Shown piece after piece: positions 9,342 to 17,900 of a stretch of 20,179 nt of DNA; position 1 is the stretch's first letter, and each line of letters starts with the position of its first letter. The stretch is from Priapulus caudatus (taxonomy: Eukaryota; Priapulida; Priapulimorpha; Priapulimorphida; Priapulidae), in NCBI RefSeq assembly GCF_000485595.1, contig NW_014578111.1:1-20179 (forward strand), written 5' to 3'. Made by a program: the position numbers and the translations under genes. Below the pieces are notes generated by a model, which was not told the origin of the DNA, ran no database searches, and saw only the letters and a list, made by a program, of their open reading frames with translations.

Positions 9342-10121
9342 TATGCTCCGCGAACATACATGCCGTCAGACTAACTGCTTCCGTTTCTGTAATTATATAC
9401 ATAAACTTTGTTGCCTCCTAATTATAAAGTTCTTCGGCTCCGGGTAAATTTCCGGGCTAACACACTAGTCGCGTTTCAAATACGTTTACGCGCCTGTTGA
9501 ACAAACACGCAGCGAGGGGCTCCCCGCGATTTGTTTGTTTGCCAAACACAAACAAAAACACGCGAAGCACAACAAACACAACAACCGCTACGTGCGAAAC
9601 GCAACAAACTACGCCCGGAAAAAGCCTGATCACTTTCTACTACATGCATCCGTTGCCTCTCTCGTCCCATTCCGATGTTAGAACAAGGGTCAGTTACGTC
9701 CGAAAGGTTTATTTGGAAGCAATTGTGCGAGCGTACCTGTAGGCGATCTGCCCTAGCTATCACGTTTAAATGTTAGAACAATTACTGTATAGGCCGTATT
9801 TTTCGCGTACAAATATTCAGACTTGAGGACAATTTCAGCGAGTGGTTAATTTTCGCGGTCGGTGAATTATGTATTATTTTGAAAGTTTTGAAAGTTTTGT
9901 TTTCAATCACTGCTGGTGAACGTCGTATTCAGTTTATTATTCGCGTACAGTGCGAAGGTTGTCGATAGTAAATGTCCTGTGTGCCCTGGTTTCCGATTAG
10001 GAAATGTTGTCAGGCGGTAGTCACGCCTCGGGGCGACAAGAACCATAACAAATCAACATGATATATTAATGTATTACTCATTGTACTCATATTTCTTAAG
10101 CTGCTCTAGGTCGATCCCCTC
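9342..10121. other. unique sequence, no recognisable gene
   Basis: Small open frames at 9476-9763 show no known motif. TTCGCGTACA occurs twice (from about 9802 and 9940), each near ATTCAG, possibly traces of an old repeat. AAAGTTTTG is duplicated near 9882-9899. Nothing else was seen. Confidence 0.45.
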
Positions 10122-10138
10122 ATATATATATATATATC
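10122..10138. repeat. (AT)n microsatellite
   Basis: This is a run of AT units. Confidence 0.9.
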
Positions 10139-10289
10139 ATCTTTCTCTCTTATTGGCTCGTTTACTCGCCCTTTCCACATCACCAGTACGGTAAAAGCAC
10201 TATATATTCTGAATCGCTCAGCAGAACACTGGGAAGGCAGTGTGTGTAATCAATCCCTACCAGTAAAGTAAAGATCTATAGACAAGAAA

Positions 10290-10318
10290 CGCTTACATCG
10301 TATGCTGGAATGTAAGCG
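10290..10318. repeat. small hairpin, 9-bp arms
   Basis: CGCTTACAT (10290-10298) and ATGTAAGCG (10310-10318) are perfect inverse complements around an 11-base loop. Function is unknown and it could be chance. Confidence 0.5.
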
Positions 10319-10408
10319 ATGCCATTGTCTCTTCACTTCACGGGTACTGCGCATGCGTGTATAAACATGGGGTATAGAGACCAAAGGCGTGTGCGTAGAT
10401 TGTGTACA

Positions 10409-10409
<1 letters not shown>

Positions 10410-10478
<69 letters not shown>
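10410..10478. repeat. (GT)n microsatellite ending at an N
   Basis: A pure GT tract is interrupted by a single N (10479) exactly at the change to ATCC repeats. Confidence 0.95.
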
Positions 10479-10479
10479 N

Positions 10480-10737
10480 ATCCATCCATCCATCCATCCA
10501 TCCATCCATCCATCCATCCATCCATCCATCCATCCATCCATCCATCCATCCATCCATCCATCTATCCATTCATCCATCCATCTATCCATTCATTCGTCCA
10601 TCCATCCATCCTTCCATCTATCCATCTATCCATTCATCCATCCATCCATCCATCCATCCATCCATCCATCCATCCATCCATCCATCCATCCATCCATCCA
10701 TCCATCCATCCATCCATTCATCCAGTTATCCATCCAT
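10480..10737. repeat. (ATCC)n tetranucleotide array
   Basis: ATCC units are very clean at both ends, with variants (ATCT, ATTC, TTCC) clustered at 10560-10640. It is the inverse complement of the array at 6352-6735. Confidence 0.96.
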
Positions 10738-11322
10738 ATATAGGCCTGTATATATTGTGAGGTAATAGACGTAAACTCATATATAACTCGGTAAAATTTA
10801 GTAGTAGCAAACTAAACGACATTCTGAGGATGGTCTTGCAAACCGCCGCAGTGGACATACCCGTCACGTGTTTGTATGATTACCAGGCAGCCCTCACCAA
10901 TCATTGCTGCCATGGGACGTTCAAAAAGACAACGCTTCGCAACGAAATGCCAAAGTCGCAAAATTGGTATTGGTGCAGTTATTTTGATAGATTGTGCCAA
11001 CATGCAGATGCCACTTAGCAGCAAGGTGACAAAATTCAAGGGAGGTGTGCCTACCTCGCTGAGACAGATAGGTCAACTCTCTTGGGTCATCCTACAGCCA
11101 GCGACCCCGTATCAGGCACCGCCGCATTGCGCATGCGCAGTTATTCCCTCCACCGCGTACTCTAATTGATCACTGCAAACAGTTATTTATTCAAACCTGC
11201 CACATTCCGGTCGTATTTCCATTGTAATAGCTAGGTTACCACCATCAAAGCTAGATTTACATAATTACAGAGGCTAACATTAGGGAGACTAGACGCGCAT
11301 ACAAACTGAGAGAAACACGCTA
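10738..11322. other. unique sequence, no recognisable gene
   Basis: Overlapping open frames on both strands (10812-11169) contain no family motif. ATTCTGAGGATGGT at 10821-10834 recurs at 13262-13275 with similar flanks, suggesting a dispersed repeat fragment. An NRF1-like site is listed separately. Confidence 0.45.
11128..11139. promoter_or_regulatory. NRF1-like palindrome TGCGCATGCGCA
   Basis: This 12-base palindrome fits the animal NRF1 consensus YGCGCAYGCGCR exactly. A related TGCGCATGCGTG with one mismatch lies at 10348-10359. Such sites usually sit in promoters, but no adjacent first exon is recognised, and a chance or repeat-borne match is possible. Confidence 0.3.
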
Positions 11323-11325
11323 TAC

Positions 11326-11398
11326 TATTAAGAGCTAATAATACCATTATTAGCTCTTGATAGTTAGAGGTTTATCAAGGTATTATTAGCTCTTGATA
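11326..11398. mobile_element. TATCAAGAGC family inverted-repeat insertion (73 bp, three arms)
   Basis: TATTAAGAGCTAATAAT (11326-11342) and ATTATTAGCTCTTGATA (11346-11362) are inverse complements with one mismatch; a further right arm TATTATTAGCTCTTGATA lies at 11381-11398. The outermost ends have identical flanks TACTA (11323-11327 and 11397-11401), as expected for a short target duplication. The extra arm suggests an internal duplication. Confidence 0.65.
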
Positions 11399-11516
11399 CT
11401 ATATATAGTAGGTAGCTATATCAGTGGTGTCGCCGTGGTTTTGCTCCCTTGCGTCAACACACAACAGGTAAATGCAGTCAATGACCCAAGTACCGGCCGG
11501 AGTCGTTCATATATGC

Positions 11517-11517
<1 letters not shown>

Positions 11518-11600
<83 letters not shown>
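11518..11600. repeat. (GT)n microsatellite
   Basis: This is an uninterrupted GT tract of about 40 units. Confidence 0.97.
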
Positions 11601-11603
<3 letters not shown>

Positions 11604-12748
11604 TTACACAGGAACTTAACCAGTGCATATATAAACGCTCCATTTCTATGTAAACGACCCTAAATGTAGAAAGACTCGACTAGAGTCTTACCGGAGACAC
11701 CACCATATTATGTATTCAACGCTATGCTAAGCGATGTGATCGTATGGCGGCGGGGCGATGCGTGTCCTTGGTAACAAAGACTTCATTGTTATCAAGAAAA
11801 TCTCAGTGCGTCATCACTTCTTCTGAAGATGTTGGCAATAAAAACCAGGTTAGCGGGTTCCATCCGACGATACGTGCTGGCGAGAGAGCACATCGTATGT
11901 AGGGCGCTGCCGAGTAGAGACACTCTTACGTCATCATTTGTCAGAGTGTGTTATAACAAGTGCCGCAGAGCGACAGCGCTCATCTAACGTCTACTGCGGT
12001 GACTCTGTGGTGGAGTGGTGGGATTCTAGTAAACCCTGTTAGTCCCAAATGTGTTCACATACACGCCGAAACAGTGGAATGCACAGGGATGGTATCAGGA
12101 ACCTTCTCAAAAGAATGTTCGTTGGGATCGTTATGAAAGTTGCCACGAGATGGCGCGTACGTTTAAGTGTCTTCAGATTAAAGATGGAAGCTCCCATCAT
12201 ACGTAGTAGCAACAACTATCTGCAAGACAGAATAGGTAAGCACTCATCCATTTACCTACGCAAGCCTACAGGCTGCGCAATAGAGATCTGCCACCTGTAA
12301 CCAATTAAGGCAAAAACTCCACAGTACCACAACACATGCACTGGCAGTAGCCACTGGCAGTGGCATACGTTACATGTAACATACTGCCACTACAGAATGC
12401 CATATAAATTATACGATTTAAGGAGCATAAACCTTCTTTAACCAAATTTAGCTTTTGAAATTTCACTGTGACATTGTAGCCTCATACATCCAGGCATGTA
12501 TAGATTCTACTAGCAAACCCGGCAGTCAAATTCTTTCTAACAGACAGTCAACAAATCCATGTTTAACCCTCCTCTTGAGGGTCAAAAGGTTATCTGACAC
12601 TTACTCTTCGCATGTCAGCAGAAAGTAGATTTCATGGTCCTTTCAATAATGCCATAAAAATGCTAGGTCACCGCTGAAACAAAAAAGTTTTTCAATCGCT
12701 CCGTCAGACCATGTCCTCAGAAAATGTCTAAAATCTGCCCTGTGCCCA
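11601..12748. other. unique sequence, no recognisable gene
   Basis: An open frame at 12049-12300 shows no motif; its ATAG-GTAAGC end resembles a donor, but nothing supports an exon. An imperfect inverted repeat (arms about 12359-12373 and 12376-12391, AGTGGCA...TGCCACT) is present. Nothing else was seen. Confidence 0.45.
12143..12156 (+). promoter_or_regulatory. CTCF-like motif
   Basis: CCACGAGATGGCGC matches the commonly quoted CTCF core CCASYAGRKGGCRS at 13 of 14 positions (G instead of Y at position 5). It stands alone and is not in a repeat. A single motif match is weak evidence. Confidence 0.3.
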
Positions 12749-13038
12749 TTGACCTTTGACCTGTGACCTCCAATTTTGGCACAGTGATGGCTTTTCCTAC
12801 CATGATGCTATACACCGACTATCACGAGCCTAGGTCGAGCCGTTTAGATTTGTGCCGCAATTCTGCATTTCCTCCCTATACCTTAAGTTAAGGAGTGAAT
12901 GTTCCCCCTTCTTTTACACCTCTTGACCTTTGACCTTTGACCCCCAGCTTCGACAGCCCAACTCGTTTTGACGATCCCCCCCAATGTGCCGAATATCGTG
13001 ACCGTACGTCGAGCGGTTAAGATTTGTGCCCAACTGTT
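12749..13038. repeat. two-copy 174-bp tandem repeat with TGACCTTTGACC boxes
   Basis: TTGACCTTTGACCT begins at 12749 and again at 12923; TCGAGC-GTT-AGATTTGTGCC begins at 12835 and again at 13009. Both offsets are exactly 174 bases, so the copies are in register with no net indel, though diverged between the blocks. This TGACCTTTGACC / GGAC-repeat layout resembles short dispersed elements I associate with marine invertebrate genomes, but I cannot confirm the family. Confidence 0.75.
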
Positions 13039-13073
13039 GACGGACGACCGGACGGACGGACGGACGGACGATC
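13039..13073. repeat. (GGAC)n microsatellite
   Basis: GGAC units directly follow the 174-bp repeat and probably form part of the same dispersed element. Confidence 0.85.
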
Positions 13074-14006
13074 AAGCGATTCTACAAGCTGTATCTGACT
13101 ATGTCAGATGAGCTAATAATAGTATGCGGCTTCAGGTTGTCATTATGGGGGCTATTATTATCCAGGTTTATTATTATGGGGTTTTCAGGTTTTTGAAAAC
13201 AAGTTTATGAATTATTGGCGCGCAAGTGCGTTATAGTACGTACGTCTTTGCGTGAAACCGAATTCTGAGGATGGTTTTCCTGCACCCGAGCAACTTTTTA
13301 TTTGGTGCTAGCTGGATAATTTTGAGGTTTGTCTTGAGAGGATTGTTTCAAATAATAGTAAGAAAGAGAATTCTCTAAATTGCATACGGTAGAACCCTGT
13401 GACGCAATAATTGGGGTCCAGGAAAATAAATCGAGTAATGTGCGAGGTCGCATTATAGCAGGTTTAAAAGAGTAATTAAAGAAAGAAAATGTGATATAAT
13501 GAGGCAAAGTGGTCGTCTAAATTTCTAAAATTTCTAATCTTTAAGGAAAACTTCCAATAGATGCTAGCCTATTCATGTTATTGCAGGGCGCGTACTAGGA
13601 CTTCTCATCTGTTTCTGTATGAAGTATTTCAGAGGGGTAGGATCTGAAAAGTGGGGTAGTCTAACCCAGCGTTGCATAGCAAAAAAATACTGCTATAGAT
13701 GATTAATTTTTCTTCACCTGTAACTGGACGCGATAGGGTCAGCGAGGCTTTCATCCTAACTTTTCTGTACCTTAGACGATTGTAACTGCGAACTAGCTAC
13801 GAGACAGAGTTATTTGCGATAGATAAATATGTCAAAGACACGCGCGCACACACGCGCACACACTTGTTATACTGTTTATATACACACTTTTATATCAAAA
13901 TATATCTGCATGGCACCTAGTAAATCCAGAGCAATATATCAGGTAGCAGTACTGAACGTGGTCATTTTGACTGTTATTGAGCGGTGGACGGGGAATTTCA
14001 CAGACA
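13074..14006. other. unique AT-rich sequence, no recognisable gene
   Basis: Small frames at 13298-13507 (minus) and 13829-14020 (plus) have no recognisable motif. TTATTATGGGG occurs twice near 13141-13183 as a short tandem trace. A short CGCGCACACA tract lies at 13839-13863. Confidence 0.45.
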
Positions 14007-14135
14007 CAGGAGTGTCATAATATCAAGAGCGTATTAAGAAGTCTTCTTAATACGCTCTTGATAATATAGATATGATTGACGATGATTGATATAGGTATGA
14101 TTGATAGAATGTATATCTAGATTATGACACTCCTG
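14007..14135. mobile_element. CAGGAGTGTCATAAT inverted-repeat element interrupted by a second palindrome
   Basis: CAGGAGTGTCATAAT (14007-14021) and ATTATGACACTCCTG (14121-14135) are perfect 15-base inverse complements. The interior has ATTGAT/GATTGA-rich sequence similar to the element at 16799-16979. The second palindrome at 14021-14063 sits just inside the left end. Confidence 0.75.
14021..14063. mobile_element. nested 43-bp palindrome, TATCAAGAGC family insertion
   Basis: Arms of 21 bases (14021-14041 and 14043-14063), TATCAAGAGCGTATTAAGAA plus G and its complement, are perfect, with one T between them. TAATA flanks both sides (14018-14022 and 14062-14066). Removing 44 bases restores CATAATATAGAT, the sequence found uninterrupted at 16811-16822, so this is a recent insertion into a related element. 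Confidence 0.78.
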
Positions 14136-14530
14136 ATATATACAACTCGCACACTGTTCTTGGGTGTTCCCACTGAAACCTTTTGCTGTTTGTAGCAAAG
14201 CTGTGCGTCCGTGCATGTGAGGGAAAATGTGCAAAATGTCAAAATGTGTAAAGGCGTCGCGCGAGGGCGCTTTAACCTGCCGCGTGTGCAAACGCCCTTG
14301 CTCGTTTGCGATCTTTGAAGACTGAGCACACGAGCTCGAAAATTCTCACCAATATTTATACAATAATTGCGTAGTTGAGAGAAATGAGATCTTAAATTAA
14401 TTATACTGTTTTTTTCGACGTCATCTTGCTTTTTCTTAAAATAAATCTAATCGTATCCTTTTTCGGTATTATTATCATTGAGTAATCTCTGGTTATTACA
14501 TAATAACATTGGTGTTATATATAAATATAT
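14136..14530. other. unique sequence, no recognisable gene
   Basis: I see no protein motif on either strand. AAAATGTGCAAAATGTCAAAATGTG near 14223-14247 is a short local repeat of AAAATGTN. Confidence 0.45.
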
Positions 14531-14542
14531 AAAAAGGGGAGG

Positions 14543-14706
14543 AGAAAGCGAGATAGATGGACAGACGGATAGACGGATTGATGAATAGATAGATAAATAG
14601 TTGGATGGGTGGATGGCCGGCCAGTCGGACGGGCGATCGGGCGGGTGGGTGATCCGGCAGGCGGGCGGTTGGACGGCCGGACGGACGAGCCGACAGACAG
14701 ACAGAC
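14543..14706. repeat. degenerate tetranucleotide region (GATA/GGAC/GGCG/GACA)
   Basis: Successive 4-bp units drift from GATA and GGAT through GGGT, GGCC and GGAC to GACA, ending 77 bases before the first aminopeptidase exon. Pro/Ser/Arg-rich minus-strand frames here are artefacts. Confidence 0.85.
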
Positions 14707-14783
14707 ACAGTGAGAGAGCGAAAGATCAGTAGCCGTATTGCATGACGCTAAATGAGAGACTCTAAAGAGTTTTGTGTGTGTAG

Positions 14784-14939
14784 GTGGGTGGCGACGTCAC
14801 AGATGGAGCCCGTTGACGCGCGCAAGACCTTTCCATGCTTCGACGAGCCAGCACTAAAGGCCACCTTCAAGGTCACTCTGGTTCGACGATCGAACATGAC
14901 GTCGCTATCAAACATGGAGTTAGAACGATCAGAGAAAAG
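14784..14939 (+). CDS. M1 aminopeptidase exon 1 of window (FPCFDEP exon)
   Basis: The frame gives [20 protein letters not shown], then [20 protein letters not shown] and [10 protein letters not shown]. This is the strongly conserved end of the N-terminal beta domain of M1 peptidases, where the Gln of SQMEP normally helps line the substrate pocket. The exon follows TTTTGTGTGTGTAG; its first base completes a codon begun in an unseen upstream exon. A possible branch site (CGCTAAAT) lies about 35 bases before it. It ends with AG before GTGCAG, leaving two bases of an Arg codon that the next exon completes. The sequon NMT is at residue 37. The 5' boundary is a judgement: the frame stays open back to 14752, but similarity to the family begins at the Trp just after the AG. 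Confidence 0.93.
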
Positions 14940-17900
14940 GTGCAGAAACGGGGGTGGGAGGGGAATGGCATAGAATTGGAGAAGTGGGAAGGAATTACAA
15001 CATAGAAGGCAAATATTGATGCGCGTTCATGCAATTATAGGCTGGCATAAAGCCATGATGACCACCGCCTGGGGAAAATAATCAGAAATGTCACATAATC
15101 AATAGATTTGAAAATTGACGCGAGTTTAAAAATTTACATAATGTTGGACGTTTAACGTAATTACTGCCGAATAACAGGAGCAATGGCTGGGTCGCCGACT
15201 ACTACAAAACAAGCGTGAAGATGTCCACGTACCTTCTAGCCTTCCTCATCTGCGACTTTGAATACAAGAACAGCACTGCACAGAACGGGACCGTGAAGGT
15301 AACGCCACCGTCGTCCATCGCCTGACACGGGTTATGGCGTGCGTGCGTGCGTGCGTGAGTGCGTGCGTGTGTGCGTGCGTGCGTGTGCGTGTGTTTGTAT
15401 GTGTGTGCGTGTGTATATGTGCGGGTATGTTTGTGTGTGTGTGCGTGCGTGTGTGTGCACGCGTGCGTGCGTGCGTGCGTGCATGCGTGTATGTGTATGT
15501 GTATATACATGCATTGCTCCTGCATGCGATGCAGCACTAGATTTAATATTTTTAGATCTGTTTAATTATTCACTAAATTATTGTGGAAACTTTTATGACA
15601 AATACCACCTGCCATGTCGCCTGCCACTCCCAGCTGGCAACCGCGATGGTATTTTAAGTGAAGGGGAATAATTTCAAGGGAATGTGTGTAGGTTAATGTG
15701 TGCAAGTTACGGTGCAATTGTGTCACTTCAGGTAAACTAGCTGTGTGTAATTTCGGGTGAATGTGCGTAATTTCGCGTCAACGTGCGTAAGTTTCGGTGA
15801 ATGTGTGTAATTTCAGGTGAATGTGTGTAATTTCATATGTAATTTCAGGTGAATGTGTGTAATTTCAAGTGAATGTGTGTAATTTCAGGTGAATGTGTAT
15901 AATTTCATGTGAATGTGTGTAATTTAATTCAGGCGAATTTATGTAATTTCAGGTGAATATATGTAATTTCAGGTGAATGTGTGTAATTTCATGTGAATGT
16001 GTGTAATTTCAGGTGAATGTGTGGGCTCGCAGTGAAGCTATTAAACAGCTGGATTACGCGCGCGATTCTACTGCCTCCATCATCGACTATTACACGGAGT
16101 ACTTTGGAATACCCTTTCCGTTAAATAAGTCAGGTAGAGAGTATATTCGGCTACGACGATGCACGTTGTCGTACATGCTGTCAGGACTAACTAACCAGCA
16201 GCATGTACATTTCATGCGCATGAGTTCAAATTAAAGTAATTGCTTTTAGTATCGAATAATGAATAAATGGTGCATAATATTAATGATATACAGCGTACCG
16301 TATATAAAATGATGTAATATTAACGCAAACCCAAACGTTAGCAGCCTGCCGTTCACGATCTCAGCACTCTACGAGATATTTTGCGCGATGCATAATTCAC
16401 AGCAGATCTGTATAGCTGTATCGCATATTTAAAGAACCACTAACACCTCGTAATAAAACAGCCGACTATGTGGATAGGACTATTTACTGGAATGAGAAAG
16501 AATGCTATGCGTCAATAAACCGGGAACGCGAAAACCGAATGATAAACTGGCGATATATACAATGCTACAAACGGGGAATTCTAGTTAGTGGAAACGCGTG
16601 ACGTTTGAAGGCAGAGCAGCAATTTATCCTCGAACTAATTAACTCGAAACATCGCATCTCTGTACGGAGCGACTGGAACCGAAATTTTTTTGTCAACTTT
16701 GTAGCCGATCAAAAAATCGCCGTCGCGGGAGAGTATAGTCATGTTTTACTTTCGCCGCGTTGAGGGGTAACCCGGCACCTCCTGAGTTACGTTATCGTAT
16801 CAGGAGTGTCATAATATAGATGCATGATGATAGATAATCGATAGATAATAGATTATGATAATAAATGATGATAGATAGATGATGATTGATGATAGACAGA
16901 TCTATATTATCAGGAGTGTATAATATATGTATATATATATATATATATATAATAGATGTATTATTATGACACTCCTGATCGCATCAACATCGTAACGATC
17001 AGGAGTGAATAATAATAGATCTATTATTATTCTATTATTATGATCTATGTTTAGTTTTATTATTATACACTCTTGATAGTATCAGGAGTGAATAATAATA
17101 GATCTATTATTATCTATTATTATAATCTATTATTATATCTATTAGTATGACCCTCGTGATGTATATAAAAAACGCGCGCGTGAGACCTGTATCGCCTCTC
17201 TGCCGCACAGACTCAGTCGCTGTGCCGGACTTTGCTGCCGGTGCGATGGAGAACTGGGGGCTGATTATCTACAGAGAAACGTCGTTCCTGTACGATCCAC
17301 TGGTGTCGTCTGAGAGCAACAAGAAGCGCGTCTGCACGGTTGTCGCACACGAGATCGCGCATCAGGTAAACTGTAACTGTAATTAACACTCAGGTAGATT
17401 GTAACTGTAATGATAACACTCAGGTAAAATATAACTGTAATTAAAAAACTCGGGTAAATTGTAACTGTAATTAACACTCGGGTAAATAACAGTGTAAACA
17501 TGGTGGAAATCGAAAATCCTAGTGTCAGCCGACCCGAATGTCTTTGCATAATGTTATGGTTGTCCATTGTATATTCAGAGAAAAATGTTTTTATCGCGGT
17601 AAAATCTTAGCTCTTTTTACCCAATCTGTATTTCTACTGAGATTGAATTAATTATACGGCTTTAAAACTATAATAATATATAACGGCCCATAATTGGATG
17701 ACAATTAAGTGATTTAACGGCGGTTATATCACGTTTAACAAGGCTTTTGTATACATTGGGTAAATAGACCAATAATTTTACCGCAGTGAAATAATTTATT
17801 CACAGTAAAAAAAAATTATTTCCGAATACGGTGGCTAACCATAATTGCGTAATGTAAGTTGTGGGCGGATTAAGATATGATAAGTGATTACTGTGTGGTA

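Noticed and set aside
10250-10765. Open frames through the GT/ATCC region
   Set aside because: Pure microsatellite translation, and they cross an N.
10830-11169. Overlapping frames of 62-97 codons on both strands
   Set aside because: No family motif; both strands are open over the same bases, which is expected by chance at this length.
12049-12300. 83-codon frame containing ATAG-GTAAGC, a possible exon of the aminopeptidase
   Set aside because: The peptide does not resemble the N-terminal region of M1 enzymes, and no matching acceptor or phase could be shown.
15665-16012. CRISPR-like direct repeats
   Set aside because: Units abut without unique spacers, the genome is eukaryotic, and the unit is the exon's own splice junction.
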